A DNA stretch of 34,318 nt from Burkholderiaceae bacterium (GCA_031291325.1 JARLJG010000041.1:1-34318), one strand, 5' to 3'. Shown: positions 1 to 7,838, counted from the first letter of the stretch. Notes: generated by a model not told the origin, from the letters alone. Program-made: numbers and translations.

Positions 1-140
1 ACTCAACAACATCAGCAAGAAATGGACGATGCCGCTGCGGGACTGGAAAGGTGCGCTAAACCGCTTCACAATTCAGTTTGAAGAACGGATGACACTAGCT
101 TAAACGAAACCCCGTTTACACAAAATTCCGCACACCCCCG
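1..140 (+). mobile_element. 3' end of an IS256-family insertion sequence
   Basis: The window opens inside an IS. The first 103 bases encode a transposase C-terminus, and the following A/C-rich stretch (about 112-139, containing GTTTACACAAAATTCCGCAC) looks like the right terminal inverted repeat of IS256-type elements. Immediately after it an unrelated open frame resumes, so the IS boundary lies near 139-141. The left end is outside the window, so the IS name and target duplication cannot be determined. Confidence 0.75.
2..103 (+). CDS. IS256-family transposase, C-terminal fragment (5' end outside window)
   Basis: Only the last 33 codons are present, in the frame starting at base 2. The peptide contains the tail signature of mutator-type (IS256, DDE) transposases: KKWTMPLRDW followed by LNRFTIQFEER, with a short hydrophilic end and a TAA stop at 101-103. 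In complete family members this segment follows the catalytic DDE domain, so nothing can be said here about activity. The enzyme would cut and paste the IS through its terminal repeats. The gene simply runs off the window edge and there is no sign that this copy is broken. Confidence 0.8.
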   Translation, partial: LNNISKKWTMPLRDWKGALNRFTIQFEERMTLA

Positions 141-308
141 GTTGGCGGGCAAGGTTTCGCGTTCTTTGTGCCGTGGGAGGCAAATTATATTGACGATAAG
201 AGCTATGGTCAGTCGTTTTTCTGGCCGTTTGCGGCCCCGATATTTGGCGTGGCATTTATTGTCGCGTTCATATTCATAAAAGGCGTGAAAAAGCGCATAG
301 CAAGTTAG
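141..308 (+). pseudogene. 3' remnant of a membrane-protein gene truncated by the IS
   Basis: Directly after the IS right end an open frame gives 55 codons to a TAG at 306-308, with no plausible start. It contains FFVPWEANYIDDKSYGQSFF, then a hydrophobic helix of about 20 residues (roughly residues 28-48) and a basic tail ending KKRIAS. Amino-acid use and a single C-terminal membrane segment fit a real protein tail rather than chance. The missing N-terminus must lie on the far side of the IS. The family is not recognised. A conserved membrane protein of a mobile region is possible. Confidence 0.5.
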
Positions 309-343
309 CGCTTCCCATGCGCTTTTTCGCGCCGCCGCTGCTA

Positions 344-587
344 TCAGACCGTCGATTTCATCTCGCCATCCTCCAGCGCCGCAATTCGCGCCTCTAAAAC
401 TTCCGTTTCCAGCGCCTTCCTGCGCGCCTCTGCAATCCCGGCCAAGGTCGCGCTTTCGCTCGGTAGCAGTTCGCCGCTGGCGACCGCCGCTTGCGACCGC
501 CGCTTGCGCCAGCGCCACGCCTTCAATCGTCGTCGTATCCGGCAAATCGACATTAACCGGCCTTTCGCGCATCAACGATAGCCACAC
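344..587 (-). pseudogene. small phage/ICE-type coiled-coil gene, frameshifted by a 13-bp tandem duplication
   Basis: The N-terminal part lies in one frame (start at 587; RERPVNVDLPDTTTIEGVAL) and the C-terminal part in another (GELLPSESATLAGIAEARRK, ending near EMKSTV, stop at 344-346). The switch falls exactly on two adjacent copies of a 13-bp unit (481-493 and 494-506). Deleting one copy restores a single reading frame of about 75 residues. The product is helical and charged, and resembles small proteins common in proteobacterial prophage and integrative-element regions. Its function is unknown. The duplication is the evident inactivating lesion. Confidence 0.65.
481..506. repeat. 13-bp perfect tandem duplication
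   Basis: CGACCGCCGCTTG occurs twice back to back (481-493, 494-506). Because 13 is not a multiple of three it shifts the frame of the minus-strand gene that spans it. It looks like a recent replication-slippage event, since the two copies are identical. Confidence 0.9.
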
Positions 588-612
588 TTGCGATGACGCG
601 GGCCTTGCCTTT

Positions 613-631
613 CCTACCCGCGAAGGGTAGG
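613..631. other. 7-bp hairpin upstream of a hypothetical gene
   Basis: CCTACCC (613-619) and GGGTAGG (625-631) form a perfect 7-bp stem with a GCGAA loop. There is no T-run, so it is not a classical terminator. It lies in the leader of the gene starting at 683 and could be an RNA hairpin or a REP-like remnant. Confidence 0.4.
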
Positions 632-682
632 CTTGTGCGCAAAATGTTCGGCGCCAAACCTGAAGATTACGGAGTCACCACA

Positions 683-907
683 ATGAAGAGTAAAAAGCCA
701 GCGAAAGAATATATTGCAAAAGCAAAGCTTCTGTCCAGGGAAGATGCGGAACGTGTATTCGCACGAATGCGTAAAAGATACTTTCGCCGGGCGACCGATG
801 GCGATCCGGTCGAAGCCGTGGCTTTCCAACTTCAGCACGAAGACGAACAATTGAAAGAGTGGCGCAAAAAGATGGAAAAATTGAGGGCGGAAGAGCAGGG
901 CAAATGA
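683..907 (+). CDS. conserved hypothetical small charged protein (74 aa)
   Basis: The start at 683 is chosen over an upstream in-frame ATG (593) because a GGAG lies about 9 bases before it and the added residues would overlap a hairpin. The 74-residue product is rich in Lys, Arg and Glu (LLSREDAERVFARMRKRY, then EDEQLKEWRKKMEKLRAEE) and should be mostly alpha-helical, with no membrane segment or signal. Similar short helical proteins occur beside mobile elements in Oxalobacteraceae. No function is known to me. The stop overlaps ATGA at 904, where a short broken frame follows, suggesting that a coupled second gene has decayed. Confidence 0.55.
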   Translation: MKSKKPAKEYIAKAKLLSREDAERVFARMRKRYFRRATDGDPVEAVAFQLQHEDEQLKEWRKKMEKLRAEEQGK

Positions 908-1117
908 CCGCCCGGCGCCGCGCGGATGAAATCAAAAGCGGGACGGCATCGCATTCAAGCTGACACAAGCGGGAGTTCTAGAGCGCCGCTTTTAGGATGA
1001 TGTCGCTGATCCCTTTGATTCACGCTTCGAGTCTTGAAGCGAATGCGTCAATCGAGATTTCTGCGATCCCTTCGATTAATATGGAACGGTTGGTTTTTGC
1101 ATGGAAGTCTACAGTAA

Positions 1118-1666
1118 ATGAAATATCGTTCGGTTGGGCGCTACGGTTCCGTGGCACAGGTTTTTCATTGGCTCACGGCAATCGTCGTGTTGATTGCGTT
1201 CATCTTCGGCCCGGGAGGATCGGAACAGCATGTGTATTCGTCGGCGCGCGACTTCGACCGGCAGCTGCACGAAACCCTGGGCCTGTGCGTGTTCGCGCTG
1301 GCAATCTTGCGGGTTCTTTGGCGCGCGTTCGACACGCACCCCGCACCGCCTCCAGCATCGCGCTGGATGCTCCTGGCATCGAAGGCGGTGCAATTCGGAT
1401 TGTATCTGCTGATGTTCTTGCTGCCTTTGACCGCCATTTGCGGCGCGTGGCTGGAAGGGCATGCACTGACCTTGTTGGCCTCGGTGCAAATTCCCTCGCT
1501 GGTCGGCACGGCGCACGATACCGGCGCCGTGATCGCGGAAATTCATACCTGGCTCGGGGATGCGATTCTGTGGCTGGCCGGACTGCATGCCTGCGCCGCG
1601 CTTTACCATCATTTCATCGTCAAGGACGGCGTGCTGGTTTCCATGCTGCCTGATTGGTTCCGGTGA
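1118..1666 (+). CDS. cytochrome b561 (di-heme membrane cytochrome)
   Basis: This 182-residue protein is a membrane electron carrier of the bacterial cytochrome b561 (CybB) family, which binds two b hemes between four helices and passes electrons to or from the quinone pool. The expected histidines are visible: H17 in the opening FHWL motif, H51 in QLHETLG, H143 in EIHTWLG and H157 in GLHACAALYHH. Hydrophobic segments lie near residues 13-30, 52-70, 90-112 and 143-163, and the length is normal. There is no strong Shine-Dalgarno (GGAAG lies about 11 bases upstream). It stands alone, with no partner such as a YceI protein nearby, so its donor and acceptor are unknown. Confidence 0.88.
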   Translation: MKYRSVGRYGSVAQVFHWLTAIVVLIAFIFGPGGSEQHVYSSARDFDRQLHETLGLCVFALAILRVLWRAFDTHPAPPPASRWMLLASKAVQFGLYLLMFLLPLTAICGAWLEGHALTLLASVQIPSLVGTAHDTGAVIAEIHTWLGDAILWLAGLHACAALYHHFIVKDGVLVSMLPDWFR

Positions 1667-1971
1667 ATGTCGTGCGCACGGATCAATGACCGCGGTCTGC
1701 TTAAACACCCTGGGTCTGGTCCCTCTGCTTTGCCAACACTAAATGAACCGAATCATTTTCCAAAGCTTATTTGGCGCGGATCCCTTGCGTGAATTTATGG
1801 GCGACCTGCTAATAGACTCGAAGTCTACTACTTGAATGACACTGGAATTAACCCTTTGCACGCGCAATGCGGAAGCCGCTGAGTGATCGTGTTCGGCTAG
1901 AGGAAATGGTTATTCTGTGCCATGATAATGCATCGACCGGCATTTAAAATTGTCCAACTCAGGAGACCTGC
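1667..1971. other. intergenic region, no gene seen
   Basis: About 305 bases without a supported gene. It contains a small perfect palindrome (TAGACT-CGA-AGTCTA, 1813-1827) and, near the end, GATAAT (1924-1929), which could be a -10 element for the next gene although no good -35 is present. AGGAGACC lies just before the TTG at 1972. No terminator with a T-run is visible after the cytochrome gene. Confidence 0.5.
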
Positions 1972-2475
1972 TTGACGAACTATCTCGAATCCGCGAAAGC
2001 CGCACTTGAAGCGGAGATTGCCCACGCCAAACAAGGTGTTGCCCATTTTTCCACACGCGTCGAGGCGCTTGAGAAAACGCTGTTGCACATCGTCGCGGTC
2101 GATGGCGGCGTGCTTGATGTGGAGCGCGCGGAAGCGGCAGCATCGATCAAGGGCGCCAAAAAATCCAAGCCGGAAACGGTAAAGCCAATAAAGCCAATAA
2201 AGCCGGTCAAGAAGGTCAGGACTCCGAGAGCGGCCAAGGGTGACAGGGAGTTGCCTTTCACAGGAGGCAATTATTGGTACGGTCTTGTAACAGTGGAACC
2301 GCAATCGGCAACTGAGATTTTACAGAAGGCAATCAGTAAGCTTGGGTTTGCACCAGACAAGGATCAGATCAGGAAGCTGTCGTTTCGCCAGACCTTTGCA
2401 TTGAACGAGATGGTCAATTTGAGACGAATTAAAGATTCCGGCACGGGCAGGGAACGGCGATTTTTCAAAGCATGA
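1972..2475 (+). CDS. hypothetical protein with N-terminal coiled coil and Lys/Pro linker (167 aa)
   Basis: The TTG start at 1972 is chosen because AGGAG lies 8 bases upstream and no ATG or GTG fits better. Residues 1-45 are a likely coiled coil (YLESAKAALEAEIAHAKQ). Residues 60-85 are a basic Lys-Pro linker with a repeated KPIKPIKPVKK pattern. Residues 95-167 form a compact domain (FTGGNYWYGLV, then KLGFAPDKDQIRKLSF) ending in a basic stretch with RERRFFKA. The last domain has a winged-helix flavour, so DNA or RNA binding is possible but unproven. It is monocistronic, with no homologue I can name. Confidence 0.7.
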   Translation: MTNYLESAKAALEAEIAHAKQGVAHFSTRVEALEKTLLHIVAVDGGVLDVERAEAAASIKGAKKSKPETVKPIKPIKPVKKVRTPRAAKGDRELPFTGGNYWYGLVTVEPQSATEILQKAISKLGFAPDKDQIRKLSFRQTFALNEMVNLRRIKDSGTGRERRFFKA

Positions 2476-2689
2476 AGGATAGCCTGATAAGGGCACTCGA
2501 ATTGTTATATCGGCCGCGTCGACGACCCTGTTGGCACTGGATGACCGAATCGAGACCGGGTAGCGGCGGAACGTGCAGAGTTGGATTTCCCCATGCGCGC
2601 AATATAGATTGATCCGTTCGCCGCAGCAACTGCGTGGCACGGTCAACATGTTTTTTTGAGCGCCGCAAGGTCGCCACGACTGCAAAGGA

Positions 2690-3472
2690 CTACGTCTTCG
2701 GCGGTCGCGCGGCATCCAGGAAAGCATGAATGATAGGGCTGCTGTCGAGCAAATCGGGAAACCCGCTTTGCAGCTCGGGATGCCACTGGCAACCGAACAT
2801 ATAGCCGGCGCCGGTCCAGCGGATCGCTTCGATCACGCCATCATCCAACGCGCGCGCCTCGACCGTCAGGTCGTTGCCGAGGGCCTTGATCGCCTGATGA
2901 TGAATGCTGTTGACGCGGCATATGCGGTCATTCGGAAATTGCGCGGCCAGAGGCGAATCGGCCACTATCTCAATCGCATGATGGAGACCGTCGTAGAGCG
3001 TGTCGTCGCGATGCAGCGCGGCGTCGGGGTATTGCTCCGAAATATCCTGGTACAGCGTGCCGCCGCAGGCGACATTGATCAATTGCGCGCCGCGACAGAT
3101 GCCCAGCACCGGCTTGTGCTGAATCACAAATTCCCACATCAGTTCAAGCTCAAACAAGTCGCGCGTGCGGTCGCCAGCCCATTCGGGGCGCGTCGGCTGT
3201 TCGCCATAGCTTTCCGGACTGACGTCGGCGCCGCCTTGCAACACCAGGCCATCCAGCGCGGATACATAATCGCGCACGGAAATTGCGCCACGGCTCACTT
3301 TTGCGTTTTGGCTAAGCGTCGGAATCATGAATACCAGCGCGCCGTGATTCATGATCCAATGCGGCAAGGATTGCTCAAGATACTGCAGCGTCTTGCCATG
3401 AAAACCGAGTTCGCGCGGCGGTGTATGCAACAGTCGCGCCGACAGTCCGATGCGCAGCGGTTGGCTGTTCAT
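2690..3472 (-). CDS. class I glutamine amidotransferase-like gamma-glutamyl hydrolase (PuuD/peptidase C26 family)
   Basis: The 260-residue product has the nucleophile elbow LGICRGAQ with C126, an oxyanion-loop QGGADVSPESYG near 79-90, and the His/Glu of the triad in CQWHPE (H231, E233). These are the hallmarks of the C26 family, which includes PuuD (gamma-glutamyl-gamma-aminobutyrate hydrolase) and folate gamma-glutamyl hydrolases. It should cleave a gamma-glutamyl amide in the cytoplasm. The start is 4 bases after the stop of the YbdK-type ligase gene, so the two are co-transcribed and probably coupled. One gene makes gamma-glutamyl-type bonds and the next breaks them. No puu genes are nearby, so the putrescine pathway is not implied. 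Confidence 0.88.
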   Translation of the reverse strand: MNSQPLRIGLSARLLHTPPRELGFHGKTLQYLEQSLPHWIMNHGALVFMIPTLSQNAKVSRGAISVRDYVSALDGLVLQGGADVSPESYGEQPTRPEWAGDRTRDLFELELMWEFVIQHKPVLGICRGAQLINVACGGTLYQDISEQYPDAALHRDDTLYDGLHHAIEIVADSPLAAQFPNDRICRVNSIHHQAIKALGNDLTVEARALDDGVIEAIRWTGAGYMFGCQWHPELQSGFPDLLDSSPIIHAFLDAARPPKT

Positions 3473-3476
3473 GAAC

Positions 3477-4592
3477 TCACGATCTCCAGAGGTCGCATTG
3501 CCGTTGCACTACCTCCGGCAACGAGCCCGTGGCCTGCCTGGCCGCGCGCAGCAGCGTCGCATCGTTGTGTCCGGCAAGCACATCGGCGCGCAAGGCCCGA
3601 CAGGCTTCGTCGGCACGCAGTTCGATTGCATGCTGCTCGATGCGGTCGAAGGTCTTCAAGATGTCCTCGCCTATCGTGCGGTGCTCGTGGCTGCCCGGGT
3701 CGACGTAGGTTCCCGCGTAACCGAAGCGGCACGCCTGGAAACGGTTGAAAGTGTAGGCGAGGTAATCGTCGTCGCTCGGACGAAATGGCCGCTCGACCAT
3801 CAAGTAACGCGCGACGCTTTGAATATAGGCGGCGATCTGGGCCGCCCGCTGCACGGTCAGCGGGGTGTCCATGACGCGCACTTCGATTGTGCCGTACTCC
3901 GGCTTGGGCCGGATGTCCCAGTAAAAATCCTTCATGCTGTTGACGACACCGGTCGCGGTCATCTTTTCGAAATACACTTCAAACTCGGCCCAGGTCTCGA
4001 CGAAAGGCATTCTCCCGCTTAATGGAAATGCGAATACCGAATTCAATCGGGCCGATTGAAAGCCGGTGTCGTCGCCCTGCACGTAAGGCGACGAGGCGCT
4101 CAGCGCGATGAAATGCGGGATATAGCGCGACAGGCCGTGCAGCAAATACAGCGCAACGTCTGGCCCCGGACAGCCGATATGCACATGCTGGCCGAAGATG
4201 GTGAACTGCTTGGCCAGATAGCCGTACAGTTCCGACAGATACTGGAAGCGCGGCTTGTCGAAGATCTTTTGATCGCCCCAATGTTGAAAGCCGTGCGTGC
4301 CGCCGCCGCAGATGCCGATATTGAGACGGTCGGCGCTGCCCACCAGGACATCGCGGATAGCGGTCAGTTGCTGCAACGCATCCGTGTAGTTCTCGCATAT
4401 TCCGGTGGCCATTTCGATCATGCTGAGAGTCATTTCCGGCTTGATATCCATCGCCAGATTTTGCCGCTCGACATCGCGCAGCAAATCTTCGGCCGAGCCG
4501 ACCAGATCGTAGTCGTGCAGATTCACCAGCTGCAATTCGAGTTCGATGCCCATCGTGAGCGAGCGTGACTCGGTGAACGGTCCCAGTGCCAT
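3477..4592 (-). CDS. carboxylate-amine ligase, YbdK family (glutamate-cysteine ligase 2-like)
   Basis: The 371-residue protein belongs to the GCS2/YbdK family of ATP-dependent carboxylate-amine ligases, whose E. coli member has weak glutamate-cysteine ligase activity. Visible features are the opening [19 protein letters not shown] with the acidic metal/substrate motif, [11 protein letters not shown] in the middle, and [12 protein letters not shown] near the C-terminal half. The start at 4592 is preferred over an upstream in-frame ATG because AGGAAA precedes it and because it overlaps the stop of the antiporter gene (TAATG), giving translational coupling. It sits between an ion antiporter and a gamma-glutamyl hydrolase. 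The true amine substrate cannot be read from the sequence. Confidence 0.88.
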   Translation of the reverse strand: MALGPFTESRSLTMGIELELQLVNLHDYDLVGSAEDLLRDVERQNLAMDIKPEMTLSMIEMATGICENYTDALQQLTAIRDVLVGSADRLNIGICGGGTHGFQHWGDQKIFDKPRFQYLSELYGYLAKQFTIFGQHVHIGCPGPDVALYLLHGLSRYIPHFIALSASSPYVQGDDTGFQSARLNSVFAFPLSGRMPFVETWAEFEVYFEKMTATGVVNSMKDFYWDIRPKPEYGTIEVRVMDTPLTVQRAAQIAAYIQSVARYLMVERPFRPSDDDYLAYTFNRFQACRFGYAGTYVDPGSHEHRTIGEDILKTFDRIEQHAIELRADEACRALRADVLAGHNDATLLRAARQATGSLPEVVQRQCDLWRS

Positions 4593-5797
4593 TATGCTTT
4601 CCTCTCGTTGGATTCGTTGCAAAAGCGCAGCGCCCATTGCACGCCGATCGGGCCGAGCAATTGCAGCACGGCGACCATGCACAACACGACTGCGCCGACT
4701 TGAGCGCCAAATTCAGGATAGAGTTTGCCGATGTCGTCCACCAGCAAGAAGGCAAGCGCGGACATCGGCGTCAACGCCACCGCCAAGGCCAGCACCTGGC
4801 GGCGGCTGAGGCCGCTGACGCCGCCGAACAGCGCTATGCCGACTCCCTTGCCGAGCACGCGCGCGGCAATTACAGCCAGGGCGGCAATGCCGCCGGTGAC
4901 CATTGCCTCGGCAGTCAGCGTCGCGCCGGTCAGCACGAATAAAAGAATCACCAGCACCGCGCCGATACTGCCGAACTGGCGCGGCCATTGCAGTGGCCGA
5001 CGATCCGAATTTTTGAGCATCACACCGGCCAGAAGCGGCGCCAGCATGGTCGGCAACGCAAACACCTGCAGCAAGGACACGGACAACAGCAGCAATCCGA
5101 ACAGGATGACGACCGCCTGCTCGTCGGACAGGTCGAAACAGCGCCGCAACAAGCGGAATACCACAGCGATCATCGCGCCCATGAACAAGGAACCCAGCAG
5201 CAGGTATGCCGGATGCAGAACTGCGGCGCTCCAGTCGTTGCGGAATGCGCCATGCATCCCGCCGACGATCAATTTGGAGAGTATCACCGAGTACAAGACA
5301 TTTAGAGCGGTGAATACATAGAGCCGTTGGGTGACTTGCCCTTCCGCTCGCAATTCAGTCGCAACCCGCATTACCACGGTGGGCGAGGTGCCGATGGCAA
5401 TCGCGCCGACGGTTGCGGCGAAGCCTGGCGTCGCGTCCAGCAGGCGCAGCACGGCAAATGTGGCGATGAAGGTCAGGCCGGCTTCGGCCAGGCTGGCCGG
5501 TATGATCCACGGGTTGGTCCGAAACCACTTCAGATCGACGCGGTTGCCGAGTTCAAACAGCAGAAGGGCCAACGCCAGATCGATGACGATCCGAAACGTG
5601 GCGATGTCGTGGGCGCCGAACCAGCCCGACAGGGCAGGGCCGAGCAGCAAGCCGCCCAGCGAGTAGCCGGTGACGCGCGGGAGGCGAGTGAAACGGGCCA
5701 GGCCCTCGCCGACGAGACCGGCAACAAGCAGGGCCACTGCTATGCTCATCACCTCACTGTGGTGTAGCGACCACGCCGGCAGAAACAGATTTTCCAT
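4592..5797 (-). CDS. monovalent cation:proton antiporter, CPA2 family (membrane domain only)
   Basis: The start at 5797 is chosen for the GGAGGA 7 bases upstream; a longer frame to 5971 adds a non-membrane, non-conserved tail. The 401-residue protein is nearly all membrane helices (about 12). It carries the CPA2 signature [12 protein letters not shown] near residue 80 and a TSPTVVMRV segment near 140, as in KefB/GerN-type Na+/H+ or K+/H+ exchangers. It ends right after the last helix in a short basic tail, so the regulatory TrkA-N/KTN domain that gates Kef proteins is absent. It is first gene of the operon with ybdK-like and puuD-like genes and overlaps the ligase start by one base. Confidence 0.88.
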   Translation of the reverse strand: MENLFLPAWSLHHSEVMSIAVALLVAGLVGEGLARFTRLPRVTGYSLGGLLLGPALSGWFGAHDIATFRIVIDLALALLLFELGNRVDLKWFRTNPWIIPASLAEAGLTFIATFAVLRLLDATPGFAATVGAIAIGTSPTVVMRVATELRAEGQVTQRLYVFTALNVLYSVILSKLIVGGMHGAFRNDWSAAVLHPAYLLLGSLFMGAMIAVVFRLLRRCFDLSDEQAVVILFGLLLLSVSLLQVFALPTMLAPLLAGVMLKNSDRRPLQWPRQFGSIGAVLVILLFVLTGATLTAEAMVTGGIAALAVIAARVLGKGVGIALFGGVSGLSRRQVLALAVALTPMSALAFLLVDDIGKLYPEFGAQVGAVVLCMVAVLQLLGPIGVQWALRFCNESNERKA

Positions 5798-6246
5798 TGT
5801 CGTCCTCCATCGCGATACGGCAAAATCGTATTTCGACCTTGCAACGCTCGGCAACGCCATAGTCCCCGTAACCGCGATGCCGTTCGGTGCGCCGTCACAC
5901 TTAAGTGAAAAGATTTCGCGAACACAATGTTGCAACTGCGAAAGCCGCGCAGAGCTTTTCGGACCGAACAAGCAGCCAAAGAAGAAAAGTGTTCGACAAG
6001 TTCAAGTTTTGAAGGTTCCCTGTTGCCGCCGACCGAAAATTGCCCCGCTTTTAGGGGACAATATTCATTCGGCGCGAACAGAAGAGGGTGAATCAAGCAT
6101 GCCAACCATGATTTGGCAGTGCATCATCCCGTTGGATGAAAAAATTTACGGCGGGGCGAACGGGAATTTTTCGCCAGTTGGTCGATTGCGATCGATGGAG
6201 ACGGGTGCAGAGTGCAACCCCGCCGTAACCCCGGATGCCAGATAGC
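5798..6246 (-). promoter_or_regulatory. long leader/intergenic region of the antiporter operon
   Basis: About 450 bases separate the antiporter start from the tRNA-Lys terminator. No convincing gene is present in any frame. It contains the structured element at 6139-6228, described separately, and a smaller hairpin in the CCCCGCTTTTAGGGG segment around 6040-6055. A promoter for the operon must lie here, but no unambiguous -35/-10 pair stands out. Confidence 0.4.
6139..6228 (-). ncRNA. candidate structured RNA: 11-bp closing helix around three hairpins, followed by a U-run
   Basis: TTACGGCGGGG (6146-6156) and CCCCGCCGTAA (6218-6228) are a perfect 11-bp inverted repeat. Inside are three further short perfect stems: 6156-6160/6170-6174, 6182-6186/6191-6195 (TCGAT/ATCGA) and 6206-6209/6213-6216. 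Read on the minus strand the closing helix is followed by A and six T (6139-6144), as in an intrinsic terminator. It lies downstream of the tRNA-Lys terminator and about 340 bases upstream of the antiporter gene. It could be a regulatory leader, a small RNA end or an elaborate second terminator. I do not recognise it as a known riboswitch class. Confidence 0.4.
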
Positions 6247-6278
6247 AAAAAAGGATTACCCGCCGAAGCGTGTAACCC
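6247..6278 (-). terminator. rho-independent terminator of tRNA-Lys
   Basis: On the minus strand GGGTTAC (6278-6272) pairs with GTAATCC (6259-6253), one G-U included. An inner CGC/GCG closes a TTCG tetraloop, followed by six T (6252-6247). It lies about 20 bases after the tRNA CCA end. The other strand also has a T-rich flank, so it may work in both directions. Confidence 0.85.
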
Positions 6279-6299
6279 TTGTTTTATTTTGCTTTATTC

Positions 6300-6375
6300 T
6301 GGTAGGCCGTGCGGGATTCGAACCTGCGACCAACGGATTAAAAGTCCGCTGCTCTACCAGCTGAGCTAACGACCC
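6300..6375 (-). tRNA. tRNA-Lys (anticodon TTT)
   Basis: This 76-nt tRNA begins GGGTCGTTAGCTCAGC and has the anticodon loop CTTTTAA with anticodon TTT, the T-loop GGTTCGAATCC and an encoded CCA (6302-6300). The acceptor stem pairs fully with G-U pairs at 1:72 and 4:69. It decodes AAA/AAG. In many Burkholderiales this tRNA follows cpoB with queE and queC between. Here it lies about 160 bases after cpoB with no intervening gene. Confidence 0.97.
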
Positions 6376-6534
6376 GAAAGTCCGCTATTATAAATAGGTT
6401 TTGTTCCCGCTGTCAATTGGACTTGACGATTTAATTGGCCGGCGGCGCCTCGCATTGACGCCGGCAAGAAACCGGACGCCAGCCGGATGATCCGACAAGG
6501 GCGGGGCCGATGCCGGTTCCTTCCTGCCGGGGTG

Positions 6535-7296
6535 CTACTTGATCGAGTGCAAGCGCTCTTTTGCCGTCGCCGCCGAAGGCGAGTTGGGGTATTTGTCGAT
6601 CAGGGTATCGAGCGCGCGTCTTGCGCCGGCCTTGTCTTTCAGTTCGACGTAGCAACTGGCGATATTCAACAATGCTTCCGGCGCGCGCGGGCTGTTCGGA
6701 AAATTCTTGACGACCGCTTGTTGCGCTGCCAATGCATCGCGATAATCGTTTTGCACGTAGAAGCTGTTGCCCAGCGCGTATTGCGCATTGGCGGCGAAGG
6801 CCGATTGCGGATAGCGCCGCAGGAAATCGTTCAACGCAGCGCCTGCGCCTTTATAGTCGCCGTCCTTGAACAAGCCCATCGCGTTTTCGTAGGTCTTTTG
6901 CTCGCCCGGATCGACTTCGGCTTCCTGGCCGTCGACCGTCACCTTCTTCGGCTCGAGATTGCGCAGGCGCGTGTCGAGGTCGATGTAAAAGTCTTTTTGC
7001 CGCTTCTGCGTTTCGGCCAAGTCGTTGGTCAGCACTTCCAGTTGGCCGCGCAATTTGGCGATTTCCTGCCGCAATTGCTCGTTTTGGTTGACCAAATCCA
7101 GCGTTCCGCTTTTGTCGGCCTTGTCGGCCAGCTTGGCGTCGACGTCTTGCCGCATCGTGTCGATCTTGGTGCGCAGGTCGAGTATCGCCTTGCGTGCTTC
7201 GTCGTCGTCAAACAAGCCGGCGCTGGCCGGGAAGGAGGCCAGCGAACATGCGGCCATGAAGGCCGCCGCAATCGCATTCTTGGAAATGCCCATCAT
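6535..7296 (-). CDS. cpoB: CpoB (YbgF), Tol-Pal-associated periplasmic TPR protein
   Basis: The 253-residue protein has a signal peptide (cleavage near FPASA-G, residue 26). A coiled-coil stretch follows at about residues 32-110 (LRTKIDTMRQDVDAK and later heptads), then tetratricopeptide repeats at about 130-250 (YENAMGLFKDGDYKGA, YALGNSFYVQNDYRDA, LLNIASCYVELKDKAGA). In E. coli, CpoB trimerises through the coiled coil, binds TolA and coordinates outer-membrane constriction with PBP1B peptidoglycan synthesis at division. The gene starts 2 bases after the pal stop and ends the tol operon. The length is typical. Confidence 0.95.
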   Translation of the reverse strand: MMGISKNAIAAAFMAACSLASFPASAGLFDDDEARKAILDLRTKIDTMRQDVDAKLADKADKSGTLDLVNQNEQLRQEIAKLRGQLEVLTNDLAETQKRQKDFYIDLDTRLRNLEPKKVTVDGQEAEVDPGEQKTYENAMGLFKDGDYKGAGAALNDFLRRYPQSAFAANAQYALGNSFYVQNDYRDALAAQQAVVKNFPNSPRAPEALLNIASCYVELKDKAGARRALDTLIDKYPNSPSAATAKERLHSIK

Positions 7297-7298
7297 GG

Positions 7299-7811
7299 TT
7301 ATTTGTTGACGATGTCGGCGCGGCGATTTTGCGCCCAGGCTGCTTCGTCATGACCGGCCGCCTTTGGCTTGGTCTTGCCGAACGACACTGCTTCCATTTG
7401 CGCATCCGAAGCGCCCAGCACTGCCAGCGATTTGCGCACTGCTTCTGCGCGTTTTTGACCGAGTGCCAGGTTGTATTCGGTGCCGCCGCGTTCGTCGGTA
7501 TTGCCTTGGATCAGGACTTGCACATTCTTGTGGCTCGACAGGTATTTGGCATTGGCTTCGATGACTGGCTTGCCGTCGTCGCGCACGACGTAGCTGTCGA
7601 AGTCGAAATACACGCTGCGGTCAGCCGTTTGGTTGTCGGTCGGCTGCGTAACGATCGTTTGCACGTCGTGCTTGTCTTGTTGCGTTGGAGTAGTCGAGCC
7701 GGTGGATTGCTCCGTCTGCGGGGCTGCTTTTTCTTCCAGTTTGGTCGACGAGCAACCGGCGAAAAGAACGCTACTTGCAACGACCAGTGCCAGGGCGGGG
7801 ATGTGACGCAT
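7299..7811 (-). CDS. pal: Pal, peptidoglycan-associated outer-membrane lipoprotein
   Basis: The 170-residue precursor has the lipobox LFAGC with lipidated C19. A Gln/Thr-rich linker follows, then an OmpA-type peptidoglycan-binding domain (about residues 65-168) with YFDFDSYVV, IQGNTDERGGTEYNLALG and a NRRADI end. Pal anchors the outer membrane to meso-DAP of peptidoglycan and binds TolB. AGGAG lies 8 bases before the ATG. It lies between tolB and cpoB as in most proteobacteria. Confidence 0.97.
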   Translation of the reverse strand: MRHIPALALVVASSVLFAGCSSTKLEEKAAPQTEQSTGSTTPTQQDKHDVQTIVTQPTDNQTADRSVYFDFDSYVVRDDGKPVIEANAKYLSSHKNVQVLIQGNTDERGGTEYNLALGQKRAEAVRKSLAVLGASDAQMEAVSFGKTKPKAAGHDEAAWAQNRRADIVNK

Positions 7812-7838
7812 TTTATTTCTCCTGTTTGTAAAACTGCA

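Noticed and set aside
904-995. Small frame overlapping ATGA after the hypothetical gene (MTARRRADEIKSG, then a stop), continuing in another frame as GIAFKLTQAGVLERRF
   Set aside because: It may be a one-base-frameshifted remnant of a coupled gene, but it is too short to support.
997-1653. 218-codon frame overlapping cytochrome b561
   Set aside because: Out-of-frame shadow of the heme protein; Arg/Gly-rich with no domain.
5670-6245. 191-codon plus-strand frame over the antiporter leader
   Set aside because: No ribosome-binding site, low-complexity translation and it covers the inverted repeat and the antiporter 5' end.
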